A DNA stretch of 64,000 bases from contig NZ_JADEWY010000014.1 in NCBI RefSeq assembly GCF_015207375.1, positions 1 to 64,000 on the forward strand. Direction: 5' to 3'. Within the stretch, counting starts at the first letter, position 1; each line of letters begins with the position of its first letter. Both the position numbers and the translations under genes were made by a program. This DNA comes from Coleofasciculus sp. LEGE 07092. GTDB taxonomy: Bacteria > Cyanobacteriota > Cyanobacteriia > Cyanobacteriales > Coleofasciculaceae. A model generated the notes under the pieces. The model was not told where the DNA came from and made no database searches. It saw nothing but the letters and a program-made list of their open reading frames with translations. Positions 17,970 through 26,075 of this stretch are shown here, one piece after another.

Positions 17970-18404
17970 TTAACTCATGGCGGCTAAGATATCTTGGGCG
18001 TGAGAATCAGTTTTAACCTTCTCGTCCACATGGGAGATCTTGCCATTGCCGTCAATGATATAAGTCACGCGCTTGGCGTAACCGCCGCCATCAACATCGT
18101 AAGCTTTGATAATGGTTCCATCTGGATCGGCGAGCAGTTGGAAAGGCAGCCCAAACTTCTCCTTAAATTTCTTATGGGATGCTTCATCATCCTTGCTGAC
18201 ACCGAGTACAACCATGTCTTTGCCTTGATAGTCTGCGTATTTGTCTCGGAAACTTTGAGCCTCTTTGGTGCAGCCAGGGGTGTCGTCTTTGGGATAAAAA
18301 TACAAAACAACGGTTTTTCCGGCAAAGTCTGACAGGGAAACAGTGTTGCCCTCAGAGTCTTTGGCAGTAAATGCCGGGGCATCTGTACCAACGTTTAGAG
18401 CCAT
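17970..18404 (-). CDS. bcp: Thioredoxin-dependent peroxiredoxin, Bcp/PrxQ type
   Basis: The 144-residue product begins MALNVGTDAPAFTAKDSEGN and has the thioredoxin fold with VVLYFYPKDDTPGCTKEAQSFRDKY, placing the peroxidatic Cys in TPGCT. Bcp/PrxQ enzymes reduce H2O2 and organic hydroperoxides using thioredoxin. The residue five after the peroxidatic Cys, Cys in E. coli Bcp, is Gln here, so the usual resolving Cys is absent and this looks like a 1-Cys variant. The start at 18404 is preferred over an upstream in-frame ATG (18461) because of the RBS-like AGGAAAG just upstream and the conserved N-terminus. Confidence 0.92.
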   Translation of the reverse strand: MALNVGTDAPAFTAKDSEGNTVSLSDFAGKTVVLYFYPKDDTPGCTKEAQSFRDKYADYQGKDMVVLGVSKDDEASHKKFKEKFGLPFQLLADPDGTIIKAYDVDGGGYAKRVTYIIDGNGKISHVDEKVKTDSHAQDILAAMS

Positions 18405-18651
18405 AAATTTGTCTTTCCTGTCTAGTATACGAATGCAAGCTTTAACTTTTAAATAGTACAATGAATTACGATTTAACTGGCTCTAAAATGTAGTGATTAA
18501 TACCGATGTGGCTTCTATGGATTAATAACTGCCAGGTATTCTGGCAAAACCAACCCTGAGAGGATAGGGAGGTTGCCTTCTTGGGTCGAGTCAGTAAGAT
18601 AGAAGCATACCATCGCGGATCAGCATGATTTTAATTTCCTTACCGCCCGTG

Positions 18652-19062
18652 ATGACTACAAATCAGTCCCAAAGCGCCCAGTCCATCCAATATCCCGTCC
18701 GCACTGTCAAACGTGCCGAGCAAGCCTTACGTTGTTTGCCGTTTCAGTTGCCTTTGTTTACGGCGATGGGTTCGAGGAGTGTTTCCCTACAGGCGATCGC
18801 GGGTCAAGAGGGTGTTAATCGCCATTACATCAAGCGTCCTCTGTCGGAATTGGCAGTGCAAGGCAACTTGATGTGGCTGATTCAAGTTGGAATTTTACGA
18901 CGAGAAGTAGACGGTCAGGGCATTACCGATAGTTTCCGCTTAACCCCTTTAGGACACCAACTTGTAGAAAAATGGGCAAACCAAGGCAATATCTTGCCTC
19001 CCCCATCTCTTTGGGATCGGTGCTATAACGCTTTAAACCGTCGGTTGCGATCGCCCCTTTGA
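18652..19062 (+). CDS. Conserved cyanobacterial protein (Npun_F0494-like, tentative)
   Basis: The 136-residue product has no signal or membrane segment. Its recognisable core is RTVKRAEQALRCLPFQLPLF, a helix-turn-helix-like middle (VSLQAIAGQEGVNRHYIKRPLSEL) and WLIQVGILRREVDGQGITDSFRLTPLG, which reads like a winged-helix closing strand pair. I associate this with a cyanobacteria-specific family of unknown function, from memory and without a search. The next gene, cobQ, starts 64 bp downstream in the same direction. An ATG at 18625 is an alternative start. Confidence 0.6.
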   Translation: MTTNQSQSAQSIQYPVRTVKRAEQALRCLPFQLPLFTAMGSRSVSLQAIAGQEGVNRHYIKRPLSELAVQGNLMWLIQVGILRREVDGQGITDSFRLTPLGHQLVEKWANQGNILPPPSLWDRCYNALNRRLRSPL

Positions 19063-19126
19063 TTGCATCATTTTAGGGTGGCTTCTATCTACACTTCCTA
19101 CCCCCTTCTAACTCGTAACCTGCACT

Positions 19127-20626
19127 ATGAAAGCCATTATGGTCGTGGGAACAACCTCCCACGCAGGAAAATCTCTGATTGTTACTGCTCTATGCCGTAT
19201 TCTCTCGAAGCGCGGCTGGCGGGTGTCACCCTTTAAAGGGCAGAACATGGCGTTGAATGCTTACGTCACCGCCAATGGAGGAGAAATCGGATACGCACAG
19301 GCAGTACAAGCTTGGGCGGCTGACGTAACGCCCTGCGTGGAAATGAACCCAATTTTACTCAAACCCCAAGGAGACATGACATCCCAGGTCATTCTTATGG
19401 GTCAAGCTGTGGGTAAAGTCAGTGCCTCAGATTATTACGAGCAGTACTTTGATCGGGGTTGGCAGGCGATTGTCGGATCACTGCACCGTCTCGGTAATGA
19501 ATTTGATCTGATTGTTTGTGAGGGGGCTGGCAGTCCGGCTGAAATTAACCTCAAGCACCGTGACTTGACTAATATGCGAGTGGCAAAGCATTTAAATGCC
19601 TCAACCCTACTCGTGGTGGATATTGATCGCGGTGGAGCATTTGCTCATGTAATCGGCACTCTGGAACTGTTGGAGCCAGAAGAACGAGCCTTAATTAAAG
19701 GAGTAGTGATTAATAAATTTAGGGGACAGCGATCGCTCCTGCAATCTGGCATTACCTGGCTCGAAGAACGCACAGGCATTCCCGTTGTCGGTGTGATTCC
19801 CTGGATGGAGGAGATATTTCCCGCTGAGGATTCCCTTGACCTGCTTGATCGTCTGGTTAGAAAAAAGCAGGAGACTGAAATTACTATTGCCGTCATTCGG
19901 CTACCCCGCATTTCTAACTTTACCGACTTTGATCCCCTAGAATCTGAATCTAGCGTCACCGTCAAATACCTCACCCCAAACCAATCCTTGGGATATCCAG
20001 ATGCGGTAATTATTCCAGGGACGAAGACCACGATTGCCGACTTAATGGTTCTCCAAAAAAGCGGCATGGCAAAAGAAATTCAAACCTACGCCGCTGCTGG
20101 CGGAACCGTCTTGGGAATTTGCGGCGGTTTCCAGATGCTGGGTCAAGTTCTCGCTGATCCAGAAGGGATTGAAGGTCACGCCGGACAATATAAAGGGTTA
20201 GAATTGTTGCCCTTAAAAACACTGCTTGTTGGTCATAAAGTCGCTCGTCAGCGATTGGTGACCTCCAACTACCCTCATGTTGGCTTGCCTGTGGCGGGTT
20301 ACGAAATCCATCAGGGACGCTCCCGACTCATGGACTTGGAAACGGCAGAAAAACGGTCAGCCTACAAACCGCTGTTTGATGACCCCGGTTTAGGTATTGT
20401 TGATGTGAGTCAATCGATTTGGGGTACTTATCTGCACGGATTGTTTGACAACGGACCTTGGCGGCGTGCTTGGTTGAATCAACTACGACACCAACGGGGC
20501 TTATCTTCTCTTCCCACTGGCATTCCCAACTACCGCGAACAGCGAGAAGCTCTCTTAGATTCCGTGGCGACTAAGGTAGAGGCTAATTTAGATTTAAGCC
20601 CAATTTTACCCTCTCAGAAAAACTGA
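19127..20626 (+). CDS. cobQ: Cobyric acid synthase
   Basis: CobQ amidates the b, d, e and g carboxyls of adenosyl-cobyrinate a,c-diamide with glutamine and ATP in cobalamin synthesis. The N-terminal dethiobiotin-synthetase-like domain shows MVVGTTSHAGKSLIVTALCRIL (P-loop) and SPFKGQNMALNAYVT. The C-terminal class I glutamine amidotransferase domain has the nucleophile in GGTVLGICGGFQMLG and the triad His in IWGTYLHGLFDN. At 499 residues the protein is full length. Confidence 0.97.
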   Translation: MKAIMVVGTTSHAGKSLIVTALCRILSKRGWRVSPFKGQNMALNAYVTANGGEIGYAQAVQAWAADVTPCVEMNPILLKPQGDMTSQVILMGQAVGKVSASDYYEQYFDRGWQAIVGSLHRLGNEFDLIVCEGAGSPAEINLKHRDLTNMRVAKHLNASTLLVVDIDRGGAFAHVIGTLELLEPEERALIKGVVINKFRGQRSLLQSGITWLEERTGIPVVGVIPWMEEIFPAEDSLDLLDRLVRKKQETEITIAVIRLPRISNFTDFDPLESESSVTVKYLTPNQSLGYPDAVIIPGTKTTIADLMVLQKSGMAKEIQTYAAAGGTVLGICGGFQMLGQVLADPEGIEGHAGQYKGLELLPLKTLLVGHKVARQRLVTSNYPHVGLPVAGYEIHQGRSRLMDLETAEKRSAYKPLFDDPGLGIVDVSQSIWGTYLHGLFDNGPWRRAWLNQLRHQRGLSSLPTGIPNYREQREALLDSVATKVEANLDLSPILPSQKN

Positions 20627-20676
20627 CGCGGGTATCTTTTCGATTGTGCGATCAGGATAGACACCCACAACCGCTC

Positions 20677-20916
20677 ATGACTGTTAGCATTCGATTTTTA
20701 CCTGATGATATTATCGTTAAGGCTGAAGTAGGAGAACCTATACTTCAAGTAGCCGAACGTGCTGGTGTTTTCATTCCCACAGGTTGCTTAATGGGTTCCT
20801 GCCATGCTTGTGAGGTAGAACTGGATAAGGGCGGCACCATTTGCGCCTGTATCAGTTCCGTACCTCCCGGTTCCGAGCAGCTAACCATTAATCTCTATAG
20901 TGATCCTACCTGGTAA
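20677..20916 (+). CDS. [2Fe-2S] ferredoxin-like protein
   Basis: This 79-residue protein has the plant-type ferredoxin fold: EPILQVAERAGVFIPTGCLMGSCHACEVEL gives the CX4CX2C cluster loop, and the fourth ligand comes from the later ICACIS. It is shorter than photosynthetic PetF, so it probably serves a specific partner. The ATG at 20677 is preferred over a frame start at 20644. The gene lies 50 bp after cobQ and 11 bp before the esterase, suggesting an operon. A cobalamin-related electron-transfer role is only an inference from position. Confidence 0.88.
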   Translation: MTVSIRFLPDDIIVKAEVGEPILQVAERAGVFIPTGCLMGSCHACEVELDKGGTICACISSVPPGSEQLTINLYSDPTW

Positions 20917-20927
20917 GCGAAAGGTCG

Positions 20928-22172
20928 ATGTCACTTGAACCAAATCCGGGCAAAACAAGACTAACCTTGTTGGGGGTGTTCCTGGCTTCGCCTTTCATCC
21001 CTTTGTTCCTGAGTGCGGTAGGATTATTTCTGAGCCTCTCGATTGTAGTCCCAGCTCCTACGCTTGCGATACTGCCTCTGGGAGTGGGTGCGCCAGAAGT
21101 GAGTCCTTGGCTGGTTTGTGTCAATGCGATCGCACTAATACTAGTTATCTTGAGACGGCATGAAGGCTGGCTGTACAATGTTGCCCTAGTCTGTAGCCTG
21201 CTCGGTTTGCTCCTGAGTGTGTTGCCGCTGATTCATTTCCCGGCGGCGAATGCACGGATTGCTGCCGAGATGCAGACTGTATTGGGAACCGACTACTTGA
21301 CAAAAGTCTCTCAATCTGAGTTGCTACCAATGCGTACCCAGCCCCTTGTTCTGGCAGATGCCTTTCGGGGAATTTCTATAGAGGAGGTTCGCATTGATCG
21401 GGGTATTCTGTTTGCCAAACCGGACGGGGTGAAACTCAAGCTGAATGTTTATCGACCGTTGCCCATTGGGAAATATCCGACAATTATCGTAATTTATGGT
21501 GGAGCTTGGCGAACTGGTACTCCCGATAACAACGAGACATTCAACCGCTACATGGCAGCACAAGGCTATTCAGTGGTGGCAATTGATTACCGCCATGCTC
21601 CCCAGTATCGCTTTCCAGCTCAACTGGAGGATGTACAGGCGGCTCTATCCTATATTCAAATCCATGCCAAAGAGTTAGAAGTTGATACTGAGCGAATGGC
21701 TCTGATGGGGCGCTCGGCAGGTGCTCATCTAGCCATGATAGCCGCGTACCGTCTAGATGCAGTTCCAGTTCGGGCAGTGGTGAACTACTACGGACCGGTT
21801 AACCTCACTGAGGGATATTATGACCCCCCCTTTCCAGACCCCATCGATACTCGTGCTGTACTGCGGACATTTCTGGGAGGAACCCCCGACGAACTCGCAG
21901 AGGTTTACCGACAAGCTTCTCCTATCAGTTACGTTCAACCAGAGCTTCCTCCTACTTTACTGGTGTATGCGGGTCGCGATCATCTAGTACAGGCAAAGTT
22001 TGGACGCCAGATCTACGAGCAATTGCAAGCAACGGGAAATCGTGCCGTTTTGCTAGAAATTCCTTGGGCTGAACATTCTTTTGATGCGGTTTTTAATGGA
22101 GTGAGTAATCAGTTGGCGTTGTACTATACAGAACGCTTTCTGGCTTGGGCGTTGAAGTCTTCCTATGACTAG
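20928..22172 (+). CDS. Membrane-anchored alpha/beta hydrolase (esterase/lipase, BD-FAE-like)
   Basis: The first ~110 residues contain three hydrophobic segments (LLGVFLASPFIPLFLSAVGLFL, a middle LVCVNAIALILVIL, and NVALVCSLLGLLLSVLPL). The catalytic domain has the oxyanion motif IVIYGGAWRTG, nucleophile elbow ALMGRSAGAHLA (Ser in GRSAG), acid in VYAGRDHLV and His in WAEHSFD. The fold is that of hormone-sensitive-lipase/feruloyl-esterase-like enzymes held at the membrane. The substrate is unknown. It ends at the edge of the accessory island. Confidence 0.88.
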   Translation: MSLEPNPGKTRLTLLGVFLASPFIPLFLSAVGLFLSLSIVVPAPTLAILPLGVGAPEVSPWLVCVNAIALILVILRRHEGWLYNVALVCSLLGLLLSVLPLIHFPAANARIAAEMQTVLGTDYLTKVSQSELLPMRTQPLVLADAFRGISIEEVRIDRGILFAKPDGVKLKLNVYRPLPIGKYPTIIVIYGGAWRTGTPDNNETFNRYMAAQGYSVVAIDYRHAPQYRFPAQLEDVQAALSYIQIHAKELEVDTERMALMGRSAGAHLAMIAAYRLDAVPVRAVVNYYGPVNLTEGYYDPPFPDPIDTRAVLRTFLGGTPDELAEVYRQASPISYVQPELPPTLLVYAGRDHLVQAKFGRQIYEQLQATGNRAVLLEIPWAEHSFDAVFNGVSNQLALYYTERFLAWALKSSYD

Positions 22173-22193
22173 CAGAGATATGTGTCAAAAGTT

Positions 22194-22211
22194 AGGACTT
22201 ACGCATAAGTC
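22194..22211. repeat. Collapsed MITE ends (relative of the 3955-4076 element)
   Basis: AGGACTTACGCATAAGTC reads as the left terminal repeat AGGACTTACGCA fused to the right terminal repeat GCATAAGTC of the 122-bp MITE, overlapping at GCA. The whole body is missing. It looks like the scar of an internal deletion just after the esterase. Confidence 0.55.
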
Positions 22212-22336
22212 AGGATTAGCGAAGGTTTTATGAATTTGGGTTGTATATATTTTAGGTTCTTGAGCTTGCATCCGCACAACCGTCTATGTTAAGCGGACTA
22301 AGATAGACAGGTTATTCGGCATGATGCCTAGATAAC

Positions 22337-22504
22337 GATAGCTTCAACGTTGGTAACGACTGCTTGAGCTATGATAAGGACAACTTCAGCATTAGTAACG
22401 ACAGCTTAAAGGTTCTTTATGATAGCTTGAGTGTTGGTAGCAACAGCTTCAACGTTGGTAACGACGGCTTGAATTGTGGTAATGACAGCTTTTCCATTCC
22501 TGGT
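22337..22504. repeat. Degenerate 21-bp tandem repeat, eight units
   Basis: Eight consecutive 21-nt units begin at 22337, each starting GAY/AAC-RGC-TTN. Read on the plus strand they encode a heptad near DSFNVGN (DSFNVGN, DCLSYDK, DNFSISN, DSLKVLY, DSLSVGS, NSFNVGN, DGLNCGN, DSFSIPG). The reverse strand reads as AVVTNVE-like heptads, broken by stops. The plus frame runs from after a TGA (22322-22324) to TGA at 22517-22519 with no ATG. It is either a non-coding 3x7-bp repeat or the eroded remnant of a repeat protein. Confidence 0.7.
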
Positions 22505-22584
22505 GAAGGGATAAAGTGATCGCTCATCGCCACCAACACTATTCAGGAAGTAACGCAAATCTGCTGAGACTGGCGTCTTTCTGA

Positions 22585-22761
22585 GCGTTATCCAACGTTA
22601 GAGTTTGTGCGTCGGCACTTGAAGAATTTGGAGAATGGGATAAAGTTTATGCGATCGCACATGAAACAATGCAGCAAGGGAACGCTGTCACATGGCAACG
22701 GGAAGTATACAAGCGCACTGGCTCATTAGAGAATGTGGTTGATTTTGTTGTCCATGGGTGA
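22585..22761 (+). pseudogene. Possible coding remnant, unknown family
   Basis: A 58-codon open stretch lacking a start codon ends in protein-like sequence: ALEEFGEWDKVYAIAHETMQ, then QGNAVTWQREVYKRTGSLENVV, then DFVVHG and a stop. The composition looks like a genuine protein C-terminus, and a second frame (PTLEFVRRHL) just upstream suggests a frameshift. I cannot name the family. Confidence 0.35.
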
Positions 22762-22849
22762 TTTCAACGTGGAGTAGTCAAACAAATCGTTAGCTTGCTA
22801 CAGTGTCAGACAGAACATGAACTCGGACACAAGAGCTTGATAGGCAAGA

Positions 22850-23407
22850 ATGAACGTTTATCAGAAAACTTTTAAATTAATTTTGGCAGGCAACATAAAT
22901 GTGCCTGCAATGATAAATGTTATCATCCGGGCAACTCTTCAAGCTCGAAGCGATACACAAAATAGCCAGCTAACTTTTCGCCAAGTACATATTTTTCATA
23001 CTGAGCAATCACTGCAAGCTCTCACAGCTAGTTCGGTATCCTGGCAAGAAGCACTAGGTCGCTACAGTATTTCTTCAACCAGTCTGGTGCATCATGTAAC
23101 TAAAATAGAGGATTCTAATGTTGATAGATTTAGAGATCTTGTAGAACAACTACGAACAATTGTTAATCCCATTGACAATGCACAAAACTATATTGATTTG
23201 ACAGGTGGTATTTCATCTCTTAAATCTATCCTTGCTGTTTTTGCTTACGTACTTGACATAGAAAATATATACTCACTGGAAATCGTTTTTTCTAGTGATC
23301 TGGCAACTAGGAACAAGCAAGCCAGCCTTTACTATCATGAGCTAGAGCAACAAGATGTAAGTATGTTGTTCATCCTTCTCCCGAAAATGGGCAAACAAAG
23401 GAAATAA
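22850..23407 (+). CDS. CARF-like nucleotide-sensor domain (N-terminal half of a split CARF-mCpol protein)
   Basis: The 185-residue frame has a Rossmann-like beginning (FKLILAGNINVPAMINVII), a second strand QVHIFHTEQS and the loop-strand NYIDLTGGISSLKSILAVFAYV. The DxTGG-and-helix pattern is seen in CARF and related CRISPR-accessory ligand-binding domains. True homology appears to stop near QQDV (about 23358): the last ~15 codons (SMLFILLPKMGKQRK) look out of frame. In the neighbouring frame the text continues sensibly as KYVVHPSPENGQTKEIT into the next ORF. One missing base near 23357-23362 would therefore make a single protein of about 368 residues. The CARF assignment rests on motif recognition only. 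Confidence 0.6.
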   Translation: MNVYQKTFKLILAGNINVPAMINVIIRATLQARSDTQNSQLTFRQVHIFHTEQSLQALTASSVSWQEALGRYSISSTSLVHHVTKIEDSNVDRFRDLVEQLRTIVNPIDNAQNYIDLTGGISSLKSILAVFAYVLDIENIYSLEIVFSSDLATRNKQASLYYHELEQQDVSMLFILLPKMGKQRK

Positions 23408-23436
23408 CAGCTATTCAGTCTCGTTTATCATCTCAG

Positions 23437-23955
23437 TTGGCATTTGCATTTCTGCAATTTACGACTAAAACGCTCAGTGCTTTTTTAGACCAAAATGGCA
23501 AGCTTGTAGATATTCAGGTTCTTGAGACTCCCGCTGAAACAGATGAAACCACTTTTTATTTTGGTTTTGATGGTGATTCCACTGGTGACTATTTAGACAT
23601 AGCGTTTGGTGAGTCAAATGAAGACGAAGTGCGGAAGCGAAGTCGAGTAGTATATGGGGCAATTAATACACTGAAAAAGTTGATCTATAAGGAAACCAAA
23701 GATCACAACAGTGTTCTCTTTGCTGAAGGGGATAATATTCTTTTCAAATCATGTTATAAAGTAAGCTTACTTAATGAGTTGCAGAGGGTTTATAAAGAGA
23801 CAACTGGATTGACTAGCAGCATAGGATACGGAAAAACATTACCAGAGGTTGCCTTGGCGATGCGTCTATCTAAAGCCAAAGGTGGAGGCAGTATTATGGG
23901 TATAGGTTTGCGGGATTCTAGTAAAATTAACAGTACAGACCGACCCACAAGTTAA
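23437..23955 (+). CDS. Minimal CRISPR polymerase (mCpol)-like palm-domain nucleotidyl cyclase
   Basis: The 172-residue frame shows the two metal-binding motifs of Cas10/GGDEF-type palm domains: FGFDGDSTGDYL (residues 43-54, first Asp pair) and SVLFAEGDNILF (92-103, the GGDD-equivalent as EGDN). TGLTSSIGYGKTLPEVALA and the Lys of SKAKGGG follow, as in mCpol and GGDEF cyclases. mCpol proteins make cyclic (oligo)nucleotide signals in defence systems without Cas10. The only start is a TTG at 23437; the frame is open back to 23341 and its upstream text continues the preceding CARF-like ORF, so the original start was probably at 22850. No transmembrane effector gene lies beside it. Downstream is a VapBC-type pair. 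Confidence 0.65.
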   Translation: MAFAFLQFTTKTLSAFLDQNGKLVDIQVLETPAETDETTFYFGFDGDSTGDYLDIAFGESNEDEVRKRSRVVYGAINTLKKLIYKETKDHNSVLFAEGDNILFKSCYKVSLLNELQRVYKETTGLTSSIGYGKTLPEVALAMRLSKAKGGGSIMGIGLRDSSKINSTDRPTS

Positions 23956-24086
23956 CACTTTGGTACAGCAGCAACTCTCTGCTACCACACAGCTAGATGG
24001 CTTATACAGCTTTGAGCTATTACAGCTTCTGTAACCAATTGCTTCGGTTACGATAGAGAAAATTTGCTTTTGCACAACCGTCAATT

Positions 24087-24332
24087 ATGCTGCGAGAAAA
24101 GCTCAAGCAAGAATTAGACAAGCTGAATGAAGACCAACTCAAGAAGATTGCTGAATTCATCGCCTTTATTGAGTTTCAAGCGAATCTTGCCCAATCATCT
24201 GCTCCTTTTTGGCAGAGGGCAACACCAGCAGAACGAGCTAGGGATTTCCGGGAGTGGGTTTCTCAGCTTCCTCAAACCCGTGTAAGCCTGCTAGATAAAG
24301 CCTTCAGCCGTGACAGTATTTATGAGGAATGA
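24087..24332 (+). CDS. Antitoxin of a PIN-domain toxin (VapB-like)
   Basis: An 81-residue protein with a helical N-terminus (MLREKLKQELDKLNEDQLKKIAEFIAFIEFQ) and a toxin-binding-like acidic/aromatic tail (DFREWVSQLPQTRVSLLDKAFSRDSIYEE). This arrangement is common for cyanobacterial antitoxins of PIN toxins (DUF2281-like head). Its stop overlaps the start of the toxin by ATGA (24329-24332), the typical translational coupling of VapBC pairs. It probably neutralises the following VapC and represses the operon. The family name is tentative. Confidence 0.75.
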   Translation: MLREKLKQELDKLNEDQLKKIAEFIAFIEFQANLAQSSAPFWQRATPAERARDFREWVSQLPQTRVSLLDKAFSRDSIYEE

Positions 24333-24778
24333 CGAGATACCTGCTGGATACGAATGTTGTTTTGCGTTTCTGTAATCCTTCTGACGTACAATTTAATCTT
24401 GCAACAGAAGCAATATCCCGTTTACTCTCTCAAGGAGACGAAGGTTTTCTGACAGCACAAGTGCTTGTTGAGCTTTGGGTTGTTGCTACGCGACCCGTTG
24501 AAGTAAATGGTTTAGGCTGGGCTGTAGAAGAGACGAGAAGTACCATAGACCAACTTCTCAATCGCTTTCCATTGTTAGAAGAATCATCGCAGATTTTTCC
24601 AAATTGGTTGGAATTAGTCACAGTCAATAGAGTTACGGGTAAGCGTACTCATGATGTTCGTATTGTTGCAGTCATGCTTGCACATGGAGTTACACATCTT
24701 CTGACCTTCAATCCGAGCGATTTTATAGCCTCAGCAGGCATTACAATCGTGCGTCCCCAGGAGCTACTAATCTCTTAA
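24329..24778 (+). CDS. VapC-like PIN-domain ribonuclease toxin
   Basis: The 149-residue PIN domain is complete, with acidic residues in YLLDTNVVLRF (first Asp, residue 7), the Glu of AQVLVELWVVATRPVE, the Asp of GKRTHDVRIVAVML and LTFNPSDF near the C-terminus. Such toxins are Mg-dependent RNases cleaving specific RNAs. It overlaps the antitoxin by 4 bp. It is the nearest possible effector to the CARF/mCpol module, but toxin-antitoxin pairs are common and a functional link is speculative. Confidence 0.88.
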   Translation: MTRYLLDTNVVLRFCNPSDVQFNLATEAISRLLSQGDEGFLTAQVLVELWVVATRPVEVNGLGWAVEETRSTIDQLLNRFPLLEESSQIFPNWLELVTVNRVTGKRTHDVRIVAVMLAHGVTHLLTFNPSDFIASAGITIVRPQELLIS

Positions 24779-24787
24779 AGTAAAAAT

Positions 24788-24805
24788 AGACCTCTTGCAA
24801 AAGTC
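24788..24805. repeat. Possible IS terminal inverted repeat remnant
   Basis: AGACCTCTTGCAAAAGTC resembles the end sequence of cyanobacterial DDE insertion sequences (the AGACCTCTTGCAAAAGTC motif), recalled from memory. No matching second end or transposase lies nearby, so at most it is a solo end left by deletion. Confidence 0.3.
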
Positions 24806-24937
24806 GATAGACACCCAGAGACTAATGGCAATAGATTTCCCTTTTATACTTGGACAGATGAATTTCTTCGCAGAGTTTGATATGTGTTTTTACCGTACTG
24901 ATTGGGTTTTCGAGGTTTCTCCGAGAATAAAACAATC

Positions 24938-25915
24938 ATGAAAAACCTAGAGGGCAAAATCACATTAGTCACAGGTGCAACACGAGGACTTGGCAAAGGA
25001 ATTGCGATTGGACTCGGTGAAGCAGGTGCAACGGTATATATCACCGGTCGCACACTTGAGAGTGCTAATTCCGAAAATGGCATATCAGGGAGCCTCCAGG
25101 ATACCCAATTAGCCGTTGAGGAAGCGGGTGGTGTCTGCATTCCCATTCAAGTCGATCACAGTGACGATGAGCAAGTGCGTTTACTCTTTGAGCGCATCCA
25201 AGACGAACAGGGACAGCTCGACTTACTGGTTAATAATGTTTACTCAGGGGTAAAAGCATTAAGTGACGCTCATGGCAAGCCCTTCTGGGAGTGTGAACCT
25301 AGCTTTTGGGATGCTTGCAATAATGTGGGGCTTCGCAGCCACTATGTAGCCAGTGTTTTTGCGGCTCGAATGATGAGTGAGCATCAGCAAGGACTCATTT
25401 GCACCATCTCCTCTTGGGGGGGTTTGTCTTACATTTTTGGGGTTCCCTACGGTGCGGGTAAATCAGCCTGCGATCGCTTGGCGGCGGATATGGCAATTGA
25501 ACTCAAGCAGCATAACATCGCTTCGCTCTCCATTTGGCCCGGTATTGTAGGAACTGAGCATATTTCCCAGTTAGTGGCAGAAATGGATGAAACCGATACT
25601 GCTAATCAACAAACCTCAGCAATCAAAGAGGGTTATAACTGGGAAACTCCCTTGCTAACAGGACGAGCGATCGCCGCGCTAGCAGCAGACTCAACGGTAA
25701 TGCGGCGAACAGGTCGGGTACAGATTGTGGCTGAACTGGCTCAACACTATGGGCTGGTAGACAAAGATGGCAATCACCCTGCATCCCTACGCTCTCTGCG
25801 TTTCTTGCTCCCCTTTGCTTTACCCGCCCTCAGAAAATACTCATGGCTCGTACCGAATATTAAAGTGCCTTGGTCACTGTTACTCTTGCAGGCACTCAGT
25901 TCACCTAAAATTTGA
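24938..25915 (+). CDS. Short-chain dehydrogenase/reductase (DHRS1-like)
   Basis: This is a 325-residue SDR. The NAD(P)-binding TGATRGLGKGIA lies near residue 12, LVNNVYSG replaces the usual NNAG, ICTISSWGG gives the catalytic Ser and YGAGKSACDRLAADMA gives YxxxK. A C-terminal extension of about 80 residues resembles that of animal DHRS1-type reductases. The substrate is unknown. It begins a three-gene set with another SDR and a flavin monooxygenase, suggesting stepwise oxidation and reduction of a hydrophobic substrate. The ATG at 24938 is chosen over 24902 because it directly precedes the conserved first strand. Confidence 0.9.
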   Translation: MKNLEGKITLVTGATRGLGKGIAIGLGEAGATVYITGRTLESANSENGISGSLQDTQLAVEEAGGVCIPIQVDHSDDEQVRLLFERIQDEQGQLDLLVNNVYSGVKALSDAHGKPFWECEPSFWDACNNVGLRSHYVASVFAARMMSEHQQGLICTISSWGGLSYIFGVPYGAGKSACDRLAADMAIELKQHNIASLSIWPGIVGTEHISQLVAEMDETDTANQQTSAIKEGYNWETPLLTGRAIAALAADSTVMRRTGRVQIVAELAQHYGLVDKDGNHPASLRSLRFLLPFALPALRKYSWLVPNIKVPWSLLLLQALSSPKI

Positions 25916-26075
25916 TCTAAGTAGTCGAGCATACACTGCTTACACCAAAGCCCATAAAAATTCTTATTCTTTCTGCCTTCTATTGCACCTTCAGCTTGCT
26001 TTGGAAAAATTTCTACAAAGCTTGACGCTATTAAGTTTTACAATTTTGAATGCGTGAATGTTGCGTGAATTTTGT

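Noticed and set aside
23341-23410. Programmed -1 frameshift joining the CARF and mCpol frames
   Set aside because: No X-XXY-YYZ slippery site or downstream hairpin is evident; a one-base deletion or sequencing error explains it better.
24329-24778. VapC as the effector of the mCpol module
   Set aside because: The PIN toxin has its own overlapping antitoxin and needs no cyclic nucleotide. The association may be chance, so it was not merged with the mCpol finding.
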